Below, one piece after another: positions 53,518 through 62,136 of a stretch of DNA of 64,000 bases. The DNA comes from Mesorhizobium amorphae CCNWGS0123 (GTDB taxonomy: Bacteria > Pseudomonadota > Alphaproteobacteria > Rhizobiales > Rhizobiaceae): NCBI RefSeq assembly GCF_001686985.1, contig NZ_CP015318.1, positions 2,726,001-2,790,000 on the forward strand. Reading direction: 5' to 3'. The position numbers and the translations under genes are program-made. Below the pieces are notes generated by a model. That model was not told where the DNA came from. It ran no database searches and worked only from the letters and a program-made list of their open reading frames with translations. Each line of letters begins with the position of its first letter. Position 1 is the stretch's first letter.

Positions 53518-54708
53518 TCAGCCCACGAGGTCTGCCGTCTGATGGTTTGTCATCTGAGCCAGGATCTTGGCCACCGCGGCATGCGCCGCGTCGCCGGCAT
53601 CGGCAACGATGTGGCCGTCAGCCGGGAGATGCGCCTGCAGCGCCGCCACCGCGCGATCTATCGCCTGGTGGAACTGGCCGCCGCCATCGAGCAGGTCGGA
53701 AACATCGTCTCCATTGGTGTGCGCGGCGATGGCCTGACGGAATTGCAAATGGTCGCCGGCAAGCGGAGCCGTATGCGAGGTATCGCCGTCGGCAGTCTCA
53801 TTGGCGCCGAGAGTGCCTTGCTTCGCCGCCGAATGGGTCTTGAAGAAGTCGGCGAGCCAGCTTTTGGTGGTGCTGCCGGCATTGTTGCTTCCCGCATCCG
53901 CAACGGTGGTGGGAGCAGTCGAGGCCGCTGGCTGCGTGTGGCTCGTGTCGGAACTGGCATCGTCGGCCGAGGCGGTCGCCGCAAGCGTGCCCGACTTCAT
54001 CGTCGGATCGATCAGGTCGCGTTTGACGTTCTTGGTGCCGATCGTCGCGGTCTGCGTCGAGGTGGCGATGTTCGCGCCCGAGAATGTCACCGTGTAGGTG
54101 CCAGGCTTCAGCACCAGATCATAGCCGCCGGCAGCCGATGTCGTGGTCTTGAAGGTCTGGCCGGCGGAATTCTTGGCCGTCACCGTGATGGCGCCGAGCC
54201 CTTCGCCCGGATCGTAGAAACGGTCGCCATCCTTGTCGTCGAAGGTGACGCCGGTCAGGAACAGGTCGGTGCCGGTCTTGGCGAAGTCCTCGGTGACGAA
54301 GGCGCTGCTGCGGCCCTTGTAGTCGCCGACCTCGAAGCCAAGGCCGACTTCGCGAAAGTTGGGATTGAGGATGTTGGCCCGGTGTCCCGAGGAATTCATC
54401 AGATTGGTATGGAGGAGCTTGACCTCGTCGACATAGCCGGTCGGGGCGCGGGTCGTTGCCCAGGCGATGTTCTCGCCGGTGGCCCACGATCCGGACAGGA
54501 CATAACCTGCAGCCTTCATGCGCGTCGTCGGCGACGAGCCACCGGAACCGGTATGCGAAAAAATGTCGGTTGCCAGCATCCACCGGTCGTGACCCTCGGC
54601 GGCTTCGCTGAGGTCGTTGTCGAAGGCCAGAGGCTGGGCACCTGTCTTGGCACGCTCGGCATTGATGAGTTCGAGCAGATACTGCTCGTTGGCACTGTGT
54701 TGCGGCAT
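53518..54708 (-). CDS. CAP/SCP-domain secreted protein, probable type I cargo
   Basis: From ATG at 54708 it is 396 residues without a classical signal peptide. The CAP (cysteine-rich secretory) domain covers about 5-130 with ELINAERAKTGAQPLAFDND, the FSHTGSGGSSPTTRMKAAGY region, GENIAWA and HRANILNPNFREVGLGFE. A carboxypeptidase-regulatory/SdrD-like B domain follows, with an acidic calcium-like loop (DDKDGDRFYDPGEG) near 165. The C-terminal 170 residues are Ala/Thr/Ser/Asp-rich and low complexity. Such proteins are common cargo of rhizobial type I systems, and the exporter genes lie 269 bp away on the same strand. Confidence 0.85.
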   Translation of the reverse strand: MPQHSANEQYLLELINAERAKTGAQPLAFDNDLSEAAEGHDRWMLATDIFSHTGSGGSSPTTRMKAAGYVLSGSWATGENIAWATTRAPTGYVDEVKLLHTNLMNSSGHRANILNPNFREVGLGFEVGDYKGRSSAFVTEDFAKTGTDLFLTGVTFDDKDGDRFYDPGEGLGAITVTAKNSAGQTFKTTTSAAGGYDLVLKPGTYTVTFSGANIATSTQTATIGTKNVKRDLIDPTMKSGTLAATASADDASSDTSHTQPAASTAPTTVADAGSNNAGSTTKSWLADFFKTHSAAKQGTLGANETADGDTSHTAPLAGDHLQFRQAIAAHTNGDDVSDLLDGGGQFHQAIDRAVAALQAHLPADGHIVADAGDAAHAAVAKILAQMTNHQTADLVG

Positions 54709-55324
54709 TGGTATCCCCGTGGGTCCTGATTGGTATTGAGCCCCTGTGCGTCCCGTCACCCATCCTTGAGCAGGATATGTGTTTATGATTTGGCGCTAAA
54801 GTAAACAAATTAGAACATACGCACATATATCGTGTGCAGCATTGCCTATTCGCCTGGCAAGGTTGAAATCAGTTGTAGGATCAGTTTCCGGCAGAGTTCT
54901 CAAGTTCTTCCCGCACCTTGGGCGGGTGATGATCTGCTCGGACCATGGCCCGTTTTCGAGGGACCTATGTTTTCCAGGCGCCGGCTCTTCCGAGGACCCT
55001 TAACAGCCGGAATTTGCTAATATATCTCCCGCACGGGAGAGGCGCGAACGTCCGGAAGCGGATGGAGTTACAAGATAGGATCGAGAGGCGAATGAGCCTC
55101 GGCAAGAACAGGTCGCTCAGGGAGGATATCTTCGCGTCACCCTGGCAAGGACCGATTGTGCACGGGCGAGACGGCTTCGAGGTGGATATTGGGTTTCGCA
55201 CGGTTCGCTTTGGCGCGAACGGCACGCTCTGAGCTTGGCAATCAAGGAAGGCCGGCGTGCCGACGGACGACCGATTCGATGCAATGCGAAATGAGTGCGC
55301 GTCGACTGCGCGAACGGGAACCGA
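54709..55324. other. Intergenic region between CAP gene and aminotransferase gene
   Basis: No certain gene. The first 140 bp (to about 54850) is AT-rich and probably contains the CAP-gene promoter. A weak 46-residue plus-strand ORF lies at 55092-55232. A small CTCCCG-CACGGGAG hairpin lies near 55026. The rest shows no recognisable structure. Confidence 0.5.
55092..55232 (+). CDS. Possible short ORF, unknown
   Basis: A 46-residue frame starting MSLGKNRSLREDIFASPWQG with GAGAGG four bases before the ATG. Composition is ordinary for a soluble peptide, with no signal sequence or motif. It is listed only because the stretch is otherwise empty; it may be non-coding. Confidence 0.22.
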   Translation: MSLGKNRSLREDIFASPWQGPIVHGRDGFEVDIGFRTVRFGANGTL

Positions 55325-56437
55325 CTAGTTCCCCCGCGCAGTAGCCAGCGCGCCCGGAAATTCCTCGGCAAGAATGTCGAGCTCGTGATCAAGGCCGACG
55401 CTGACCCTGATGCACCGGTCGAGCACCGGCACCATGGGCTTGCGGATGAATATGTCGCGCGCCAGCAGCCCCTGCAGCACTTTCAACGCGAAGGCGCCGT
55501 CGTTGCCGCAGTCGATGGTGACGAAATTGGTCGCCGAAGGCAGCGGATTCAATCCGTTTGTTTCAGCGATCCCGGCGATGCGCTGCCGTCCAGCGGAGAC
55601 CCGCGCCACCACGCTCTCGAGATAGGCTTGGTCGGCAAGCGCCTCGACGCCGGCAGTCTGCGCCATGCGGCTGACGCCATAATGGTTGCGGATCTTCTCG
55701 AAATCGCGGATCACCTGGGCGTCCGCCACCGCATAGCCGCAGCGTATGCCGGCCAAGCCGTAGGCCTTCGAAAAGGTGCGCATGCGAATGACGTTCGGCC
55801 TGGAGACATCGATCGGTGGCAGTGCCGAGGCCGGCCCCAATTCGCCATAGGCCTCGTCGAGCACCAGCATGGTGGTTTCGGGCAGCGCCTCGATGAAGCG
55901 GATGATCTCGGCTGCCTCCCACCAACTGCCCATCGGATTGTCGGGGTTGGAGAGATAGACCAGCGGCGCCTTGTCCCTGACCGCCGCCGCGAGCAGCCTG
56001 TCCAGGCTTTCCTTGTCGTCCTCGTAAGGCACCGCAACCAGACGGCCGCCGACGCCGGCAATGTGAAAATTGAACGTCGGATAGGCGCCGAGCGAGGTCA
56101 CCACCGCGTCACCGGGCGCCACATACATGCGTGCCACCAGGCTGAGCAGACCGTCTATACCTTCGCCGACAACCACATTCTCGGCACCGACGCCGAGATG
56201 CCGAGCCACCGCCTGCTTCAGGTCGAAATTGTCGGGGTCGCAATACATCCACATGTCGCGGGCAATCCCGGCCATGCGCTCGATGACCCGCGGCGAAGGG
56301 CCAAAGCTGCTCTCATTGGCGCCGATTCGGGCACGAAAAGCACGACCGCGATCCCGCTCCTGCGCCTCCGGCCCGACAAACGGCACCGTCGAGGGAAGTG
56401 CCGCGATGAGCGGCGTAAGGGGAGGGCGCTGACGCAT
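55325..56437 (-). CDS. Histidinol-phosphate-type aminotransferase (class I/II PLP)
   Basis: A 370-residue PLP enzyme. The substrate motif ARIGANESSFGPSPR and the Schiff-base Lys in RTFSKAYGLAGIRCGY mark the HisC/class II group, with YLSNPDNPMGSWWEA and the conserved Arg in CIRVSVG. It could act in histidine biosynthesis or on an aromatic amino acid; no his genes are beside it, so the assignment stays broad. ATG at 56437 is chosen; a longer frame reaches 56599 with no family similarity. Confidence 0.86.
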   Translation of the reverse strand: MRQRPPLTPLIAALPSTVPFVGPEAQERDRGRAFRARIGANESSFGPSPRVIERMAGIARDMWMYCDPDNFDLKQAVARHLGVGAENVVVGEGIDGLLSLVARMYVAPGDAVVTSLGAYPTFNFHIAGVGGRLVAVPYEDDKESLDRLLAAAVRDKAPLVYLSNPDNPMGSWWEAAEIIRFIEALPETTMLVLDEAYGELGPASALPPIDVSRPNVIRMRTFSKAYGLAGIRCGYAVADAQVIRDFEKIRNHYGVSRMAQTAGVEALADQAYLESVVARVSAGRQRIAGIAETNGLNPLPSATNFVTIDCGNDGAFALKVLQGLLARDIFIRKPMVPVLDRCIRVSVGLDHELDILAEEFPGALATARGN

Positions 56438-56694
56438 TGCAAAGGCTCGCGAGAAGGGCTTTCTTGCTAGCGTGGCCAGTGGGCGTGTGCAAGTTCGATG
56501 TGGAGAGGGCAGGTGTGTACTGCGAATCGACGCTGCCTCCCTCCAGAGCCTTCCGTTCGTCAGTCTCGGCTGGACACCGGCAAACTGCGTCTGGCACACT
56601 CCAGGTCAGACTGCGACTTGCGACGGCCCAGGCCACAGCCGCCGCCGTTCGCCAAAGGCTGGATTCTCCTGGCCGCTTTTGCTAGCGAGACAAA

Positions 56695-58380
56695 ATGAAC
56701 AGCCGATTGCCGCCCGCCTGGGCCAAGCACCTCAAAGCCCAACCCGCGCCGCCAAAGGCCGCGCCGCCACCGAAAGCTGGATCGCCAAAGCCCCAGCCCT
56801 CGAGGGCCGGTCCGTCTCGCGCGCAAGCTGATGACATGCTGTTGAGGCAGGCGCTGGAGCTTCAGAAAGCCGAGCGGTTGCCGGAGGCCGAGGAACTCTG
56901 TCACCGCGTTCTGGCAAGAACTCCCGAACACGCGCTTGCTTTGTACATACTGGGAACGCTAGGTCTCGATTTCGACGCCGACCTGGCCATAAAGTATTTC
57001 GAGCGGGCTGCGGCCCGAGAGCCAGGCAATCCCTACTACCAACTAAGCCTCGGCGAAGCCTGGTTGAAGGTTGCTGACTATTCGCCAGCAATCAAGCATT
57101 TTCAGCGCGCATGCGAACTGAAGCCGGATCTGGTAGAGGCGCTTTTCGGATTGGGCCAAGCCTACCACAAGTTTGGCAAGGCTGAGATGGCTTTGGCGAC
57201 CTATGAACGGGTGCTCAAAATCAAAAGAGATCACCCCCAGGTTCGAGTGGGCATGGCAAGTGCGCTAAGCAGCCTGGGAAGGATGGACGACGCTGCAGTC
57301 TGTCTAAGAGAAGCCATCGGCGAGCGCTTAAGTGCGCCGGCGGCTTACCATGCGCTCGTCAACACGCGAAAATTCTCGACTGAGCCGCCCGAGCTCAAGT
57401 CCATTCTTCACGAACTTGACGATCCTGGTGTTGGCGACGCCGGCTCACATGACCTTCATATGGCTGCGGGCAAGCTTTTGAGCGATCTCAAGCGTTTCGA
57501 CGACGCTATGGATCATTACCTGAAGGCCACGACATTCGCCGCGCGGAATTTCGACATCGCATCCTATCGCAAGAAGGTGGACTCCCTGATCGAGATTTTC
57601 GACGCAGAACTCCTGGCTGCCAAGGCGGGCTTTGGCGACCCCTCCGACGTTCCGGTATTCGTTCTTGGGATGCCGCGTTCTGGAACGACGCTGACGGAAC
57701 AGATCTGCTCGAGCCATCCAGACGTTCATGGTGCCGGAGAACTTCTCAAGCTCAGGGGAATGGCGGTTGCCAGCGGGCTGCGCGAGGACATTGATCGGAG
57801 TTTCAAGCCACTGATCAAGTCGATGACAATCGAACAATCGCGAACGATGGCGCAGGATTACCTGGCGTTTTTGAGGCAATATTCCCATACTGCGCTGCGG
57901 GTTGTCGACAAGATGCCTCATAATTTCGAACTTGTCGGCCTGATCGCGATCCTATTGCCGAATGCTCGCATAATTCACTGCAAACGTGACGCGATCGACA
58001 ATTGCCTGTCTTGTTTCACTTCGAACCTTAACGAAACACACGATTATACGTCAGACCTTCACGGATTGGGCCTGTATTATCGTGAATATGATCGTCTAAT
58101 GGAGCACTGGAAGACGCTCCTGCCGGGACGAATATTTGAGAATCGCTATGAGGAACTTATTTCGGATCAAGAGGCGCAATCGCATCGTCTGATTGAGCAC
58201 CTCGGGTTGCCCTGGGATGACGCTTGCCTGCGCTTCTTCGAAAAGGAGGGCTCCGTCAGAACGATCAGCCGCTGGCAGGTTCGCCAGCCGATTTATACGT
58301 CGTCGGTCAAGCGTTGGAAAAACTACGGAGACCGAATCCAGCCGTTGATCGACGCGTTGGGTGACCTGGCGGAAACCTGA
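56695..58380 (+). CDS. TPR-containing sulfotransferase family protein
   Basis: A 561-residue protein. A Pro/Ala/Lys-rich leader (about 1-45) precedes TPR repeats (about 50-215: KAERLPEAEELCHRVLART, EPGNPYYQLSLGEAWL). The C-terminal sulfotransferase domain (about 315-555) starts with the PAPS-binding loop VFVLGMPRSGTTLTEQICSS and continues with MPHNFELVGLIAILLPNARI and RYEELISDQEAQS. It would transfer sulfate from PAPS to a carbohydrate or protein; the acceptor is unknown. GAGACAAA precedes the ATG but is a weak ribosome site. Confidence 0.88.
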   Translation: MNSRLPPAWAKHLKAQPAPPKAAPPPKAGSPKPQPSRAGPSRAQADDMLLRQALELQKAERLPEAEELCHRVLARTPEHALALYILGTLGLDFDADLAIKYFERAAAREPGNPYYQLSLGEAWLKVADYSPAIKHFQRACELKPDLVEALFGLGQAYHKFGKAEMALATYERVLKIKRDHPQVRVGMASALSSLGRMDDAAVCLREAIGERLSAPAAYHALVNTRKFSTEPPELKSILHELDDPGVGDAGSHDLHMAAGKLLSDLKRFDDAMDHYLKATTFAARNFDIASYRKKVDSLIEIFDAELLAAKAGFGDPSDVPVFVLGMPRSGTTLTEQICSSHPDVHGAGELLKLRGMAVASGLREDIDRSFKPLIKSMTIEQSRTMAQDYLAFLRQYSHTALRVVDKMPHNFELVGLIAILLPNARIIHCKRDAIDNCLSCFTSNLNETHDYTSDLHGLGLYYREYDRLMEHWKTLLPGRIFENRYEELISDQEAQSHRLIEHLGLPWDDACLRFFEKEGSVRTISRWQVRQPIYTSSVKRWKNYGDRIQPLIDALGDLAET

Positions 58381-58539
58381 GCAAGTGCCCGCCAGGGTCA
58401 AGGCTGTTTTCATTCCGTCGAACCATCGAAGTAACTGGTGAAAGCTTTCGTCGCGGCAGGGTTGCAACTGGGTCGGCGGCCATCCTGCCACATTCGCCTA
58501 GGAGCACTGGAAGTCTACCAGCGAAGCCGCTCTGGCGAC

Positions 58540-58567
58540 AAAAAACCCGGCGGTTGCCCGCCGGGTT
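58540..58567 (-). terminator. Rho-independent terminator of the first porin gene
   Basis: A perfect 10-bp stem (AACCCGGCGG / CCGCCGGGTT, 4-base loop, 58544-58567) is followed on the minus strand by a run of T. It lies 23 bp beyond the porin stop codon. Confidence 0.9.
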
Positions 58568-58590
58568 CGATTTCAGTCAGGCGTGGCCTG

Positions 58591-59766
58591 TTAGAACGAG
58601 CGCTGGAAGCGGAGGATGCCGCCGACGCTGTTCTTCTTATCCGCATTGGTCCAGTTGCGATTGTCGGCATCGCCAAACTTGCCGTCGTGGTCGTAGTCGA
58701 CTTCGGCCGTGACAGTTAAGCCGGGTACGATGTCGTAGGCGATGTTCGCCGCGACGCCATAGTTCTTGTCGTCGTCGGCAGACGCTTGCAGGTTGAACGA
58801 GGTCTTCTCGTTGAACTTGTAGGTGCCGCCGCCCCACACTGCCCAGTTGCCGCCCCACGGCTTGTAGAAATTGCGGTCGATGTGGTCGTCGGTGCCGTAA
58901 CCGGCCATGATGAACAGCGACAGTTCATTGGTGGCATTCACGTCCAGGCGAACCTTGCCGGCCCACTCTTCCCAGGTACTGTCGTAGGCGCCGACAGCAA
59001 TGATATCGCCCCAACCCTGCGTGTATTTCACGCCGCCGACGACGTGCGGCACGTAGCTGTCGATCGTGTCATTGCCGGACGTGGCATTGAAGACATAGTT
59101 GCCAGCCCCATCGAGGACGGCAGCGCCAGCATCACCCGAGCCTTCTTCGAGCGAGAGAACCGCGGAGAAGCCGTTGCCGGCGTCGAAGTAGTACTGGACG
59201 ACGTTGGTGTCGAAGCCGCCGTAAGGCACGATCGTGTCGTTGATGACGCTGCCGGCGTAGCCGATGAACGTATCGAAGGCCGATTCGTCCTTGCCGACGC
59301 GCAGGCCACCGAGCTGGATCCAGGCGAAGTTCAGCGTGATGCCCTTGTTGACAGCGTCATTGCCGAAGTCATCGCCATAGCCGTTGGAATTGCCGAAGTT
59401 GATACGGGTTTCCGTATAGGTCTTCAGGGTGCCGAGCTCGGTTTCCTGGCCGGTCCAGGTCTTCAGCGTGAAGCGGGTGTTCTTGTACCAGGTGTCCTGT
59501 TCCTTGGGGTCGCCGAACTGGTTGAAGGCGCGAGCACCATCGAACGAGCCGACGTCGCCGGCGCCGATGTCGTAGCGGACATAGCCGCCGATGCGCAGGC
59601 AGGTTTCGGTGCCGGGGATGTAGAAGTAGCCCGAGCCGTAGACGTCGCAGATCTTGACGTATTCAGCCGGTTCCGGCTCGGCGACGACGACGGCGTCGGC
59701 GGCGCGCGCACCGGAAACTGCGATCAGGGCCGCAGCGGAGCCAAGGAGAAGGCTCTTGATGTTCAT
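58591..59766 (-). CDS. Porin_2 (RopA-type) outer-membrane porin, copy 1
   Basis: A 391-residue precursor with a signal peptide (SLLLGSAAALIAVSGARA), then the typical alphaproteobacterial porin opening (VKICDVYGSGYFYIPGTETC) with two Cys, and beta-barrel strands to a C-terminal Phe (GGILRFQRSF), the outer-membrane assembly signal. It forms a passive channel for small solutes. Its first 74 codons and leader are nearly identical to copy 2 on the opposite strand. GGAGG lies five bases before the ATG, within a small hairpin. Copy 1 is longer in external loops (TSGNDTID, DAGAAVLDGAGNYVF). Confidence 0.93.
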   Translation of the reverse strand: MNIKSLLLGSAAALIAVSGARAADAVVVAEPEPAEYVKICDVYGSGYFYIPGTETCLRIGGYVRYDIGAGDVGSFDGARAFNQFGDPKEQDTWYKNTRFTLKTWTGQETELGTLKTYTETRINFGNSNGYGDDFGNDAVNKGITLNFAWIQLGGLRVGKDESAFDTFIGYAGSVINDTIVPYGGFDTNVVQYYFDAGNGFSAVLSLEEGSGDAGAAVLDGAGNYVFNATSGNDTIDSYVPHVVGGVKYTQGWGDIIAVGAYDSTWEEWAGKVRLDVNATNELSLFIMAGYGTDDHIDRNFYKPWGGNWAVWGGGTYKFNEKTSFNLQASADDDKNYGVAANIAYDIVPGLTVTAEVDYDHDGKFGDADNRNWTNADKKNSVGGILRFQRSF

Positions 59767-59783
59767 TTTCTGACCTCCAGTCA
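59564..59783. repeat. 220-bp inverted repeat, left arm (porin leader and 5' end)
   Basis: Matches 60726-60945 in inverse orientation at 219 of 220 positions, including the ribosome binding site and the first 66 codons. The identity ends sharply at both sides. Confidence 0.9.
59771..59783 (-). promoter_or_regulatory. Possible Shine-Dalgarno-sequestering hairpin, porin copy 1
   Basis: TGAC-TGGAG-GTCA places the GGAGG ribosome binding site in and beside the loop of a 4-bp stem just before the porin start. The same 13 bases precede copy 2. The stem is short, so any control of translation is speculative. Confidence 0.3.
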
Positions 59784-59862
59784 GAATCGAACCTGGAGGT
59801 CGGCGAAAAGCAGCTCGTTGTGCCGTTTCTCTTTTTAATTCAAATAGATAATCTTTGGATCG

Positions 59863-60102
59863 TCAGTGAGGCCAAAAACGTTTGCCCGAGGCCTTGCCCG
59901 ATCCAGTCTTGAAATATCGCTCGAGTTGCCGGGCGTTGGCCTCGGTTTCGACCGCAATGTAGGCCCTCAAGGTGACGGGCAGATGAGCCTTGGTCGAAGT
60001 GACATGGCCTGATCGATGCGATTCGAAACGACGTCGAAGGTCGTTGGTCGATCCGACATAGGTATCGCCGTTGTGGAGTTGCAGAAAGTAGACGTACCAC
60101 AT
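59863..60102 (-). CDS. GIY-YIG nuclease-domain protein
   Basis: A 79-residue single GIY-YIG domain: WYVYFLQLHNGDTYVGSTND gives the two motif strands, followed by LRRRFESHRSG and a C-terminal EANARQLERYFKTGSGKA. This UPF0213/YhbQ-like small family is widespread and its cellular role is unknown. It lies between the two porin genes, on the strand of copy 1, and ends 96 bp from that gene's start. Confidence 0.87.
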   Translation of the reverse strand: MWYVYFLQLHNGDTYVGSTNDLRRRFESHRSGHVTSTKAHLPVTLRAYIAVETEANARQLERYFKTGSGKASGKRFWPH

Positions 60103-60197
60103 GGTCCCCCTACGCTACTTCGTAGCTTCGGGCGACACTCCTACGCCCAAAATGCGGTTTCGGATGGCCTGCCACCCGAAGCCCGCAGGGCGTAGGG

Positions 60198-60288
60198 TGG
60201 CGGAGAGGATGGGATTCGAACCCACGAGAAGCTTTTGACCTCTACTCCCTTAGCAGGGGAGCGCCTTCGACCACTCGGCCACCTCTCC
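60198..60288 (-). tRNA. tRNA-Ser(GCT)
   Basis: On the minus strand the acceptor arms GGAGAGG and CCTCTCC pair, with discriminator G and encoded CCA. The anticodon stem-loop reads CTCCC-CTGCTAA-GGGAG, giving anticodon GCT for AGC/AGU serine codons. The T-arm contains GGTTCGAATCC. The long variable arm (TAGAGGTC through AGCTTCTC) is as expected for a type II serine tRNA. Confidence 0.95.
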
Positions 60289-60742
60289 GTTGCGCCGCTG
60301 GATAAAGAAAAGCGCCGGCACAATCAACAGCTGGCGCCATTATCGCAGAAAAATCCGGCCTAGCCTGACGGACAGCCTACGCCATGCGGCGATTCTGCGG
60401 CAATTCCCTGGCTGGCGACTCGGGCGCCTTGGCCGCAATTGCGGCGGCGCCGTCGCCGGATTCGGCCGCATTGCAAGGGCCGCGGCAGCCCAGATGGTTA
60501 ACGAGAGCTTTCGGAGTGAGGCCAAATCGTGTCATTTGTGCAACAACGCCGGGGGATAGCGCCCGAACTGCCCTTTTGCCGGTACGATCGTGGTTGAACG
60601 CCGCCGCCTCATGGGTAATGTCGAATTCGAAGGAGCGGCGCGGTGCGCATCTTTTTCGGTTAGTGGGGATGGGGCAGGGAACGCTGTCCTTCAGCAAAGA
60701 ATACCCAGACCCGTTTTTTAACTTTTGACTGGAGGTCAGAAA
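60289..60742. other. Intergenic region between tRNA-Ser and porin copy 2
   Basis: No gene is supported. The region should contain the divergent promoters of the tRNA and of porin copy 2; the last 40 bp before the porin leader is T-rich. No repeat or hairpin of note apart from the right arm of the porin inverted repeat at its end. Confidence 0.5.
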
Positions 60743-60945
60743 ATGAACATCAAGAGCCTTCTCCTTGGCTCCGCTGCGGCCCTGATCGCAGTTTCCGGTG
60801 CGCGCGCCGCCGACGCCGTCGTCGTCGCCGAGCCGGAACCGGCTGAATACGTCAAGATCTGCGACGTCTACGGCTCGGGCTACTTCTACATCCCCGGCAC
60901 CGAAACCTGCCTGCGCATCGGCGGCTATGTCCGTTACGACATCGG
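60726..60945. repeat. 220-bp inverted repeat, right arm
   Basis: The counterpart of 59564-59783 in opposite orientation, differing at one position (60934). It covers the leader and the first 67 codons of porin copy 2. The 942-bp segment between the arms holds the GIY-YIG gene and tRNA-Ser. Confidence 0.9.
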
Positions 60946-61897
60946 TATGGGCGACGTCGGCGCGTTCACGGGTGCGGAGTCGGTCGATCACCAAGATGGT
61001 GACGTGCAGGACACCTGGTACAAGAATGCCCGCGCCACCTTCAAGACCTGGACCGGCCAGGAAACCGAACTCGGCACGTTGAAGACCTACACCGAGACCC
61101 GTTTCAACTTCGGCAACAACAATCGGCACGCCGACACCACGACGGGGCCCTTCGATAGCAATCCGGCCGGCATGAAGAGCGTCTCGCTGAACTTCGCCTG
61201 GATCCAGCTCGGTGGCCTGCGCGTCGGTAAGGACGAATCGGCCTTCAATACGTTCATCGGCTACGCCGGCAACGTCATCAACGATACGCTGGTTCCCTAC
61301 GGCGGCTTCGACACCAACGTCGTCCAGTACTACTTCGATGCAGGCAACGGCTTCTCCGCCGTCCTCTCGCTCGAAGAAGGCGCTGGCGTCGTCGGCACCA
61401 TCGACAGCTACGTTCCGCATGTCGTCGGCGGCGTGAAGTACACGCAGGGCTGGGGCGCCATCACCGGCGTCGTTGCTTATGACGCCAACTACGAGGAAGT
61501 GGCCGGCAAGGTCCGCTTGGACGTCACTCCGATGCAGAACCTGTCGCTGTTCATCATCGGCGGCTACGGCACCGACGACAATCTGCTGGATGATGCGAAC
61601 AACGCAATCGACGCTGGCGGTCGCGGCTTCTACAAGCAGTGGTCCGGCAACTGGGCAGTCTGGGGCGGTGGTACCTACACCATCAACGAGAAGACCTCGT
61701 TCAACGTCCAGCTGTCTTATGACGAAGGCAAGAACTTTGGTGCCGCGGCGAACATCGCCTACGACGTCGTCCCTGGCCTGACGGTCACGGCTGAAGTCGA
61801 CTACATCAACGTTGGCGACGACACCGTCTCCGACTGGACCGATGCCCGTGACGACGACGCCATCGGTGGCATGCTCCGCTTCCAGCGCTCGTTCTAA
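60743..61897 (+). CDS. Porin_2 (RopA-type) outer-membrane porin, copy 2
   Basis: A 384-residue precursor with the same signal peptide and N-terminus as copy 1 and a C-terminal Phe (GGMLRFQRSF). After the shared 5' end the two proteins remain clearly alike but differ in predicted surface loops, for example NNNRHADTTTGPFDSNPAG and DDNLLDDANNAIDAGGRGFY here. ATG at 60743 follows the GGAGG site. The pair probably arose by inverted duplication with loop divergence; both have intact frames, ribosome sites and terminators. Confidence 0.94.
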   Translation: MNIKSLLLGSAAALIAVSGARAADAVVVAEPEPAEYVKICDVYGSGYFYIPGTETCLRIGGYVRYDIGMGDVGAFTGAESVDHQDGDVQDTWYKNARATFKTWTGQETELGTLKTYTETRFNFGNNNRHADTTTGPFDSNPAGMKSVSLNFAWIQLGGLRVGKDESAFNTFIGYAGNVINDTLVPYGGFDTNVVQYYFDAGNGFSAVLSLEEGAGVVGTIDSYVPHVVGGVKYTQGWGAITGVVAYDANYEEVAGKVRLDVTPMQNLSLFIIGGYGTDDNLLDDANNAIDAGGRGFYKQWSGNWAVWGGGTYTINEKTSFNVQLSYDEGKNFGAAANIAYDVVPGLTVTAEVDYINVGDDTVSDWTDARDDDAIGGMLRFQRSF

Positions 61898-61920
61898 GGG
61901 CTGGTACTACACAGGTGAAA

Positions 61921-61960
61921 TCCAGCCCGGGCGCATCAACGCCCGGGCTGGATTGTTTTC
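61921..61960 (+). terminator. Rho-independent terminator of the second porin gene
   Basis: A perfect 13-bp stem (TCCAGCCCGGGCG / CGCCCGGGCTGGA, 6-base loop) is followed by TTGTTTTC. It lies 24 bp after the stop codon. Confidence 0.9.
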
Positions 61961-62136
61961 GTGACTGGGTCAACGCAAACGAAAGGATGGGGGTATCGGT
62001 AGCTGAATAGAGTCCGTGGGACGATTTCGTGGGATCCGTTGATGGGCGGGTGAAATCACAACTGCGTGATTCAAAACTCTTGAAAGGGCGCCTCCAAGCG
62101 GATAGGGCTGATCTATCCATTCGGGGGTTGCAGCGA

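Noticed and set aside
59771..60738. Insertion sequence bounded by the 220-bp inverted repeat
   Set aside because: The arms are the 5' ends of two intact porin genes and no transposase is present; duplication with conversion explains it better.
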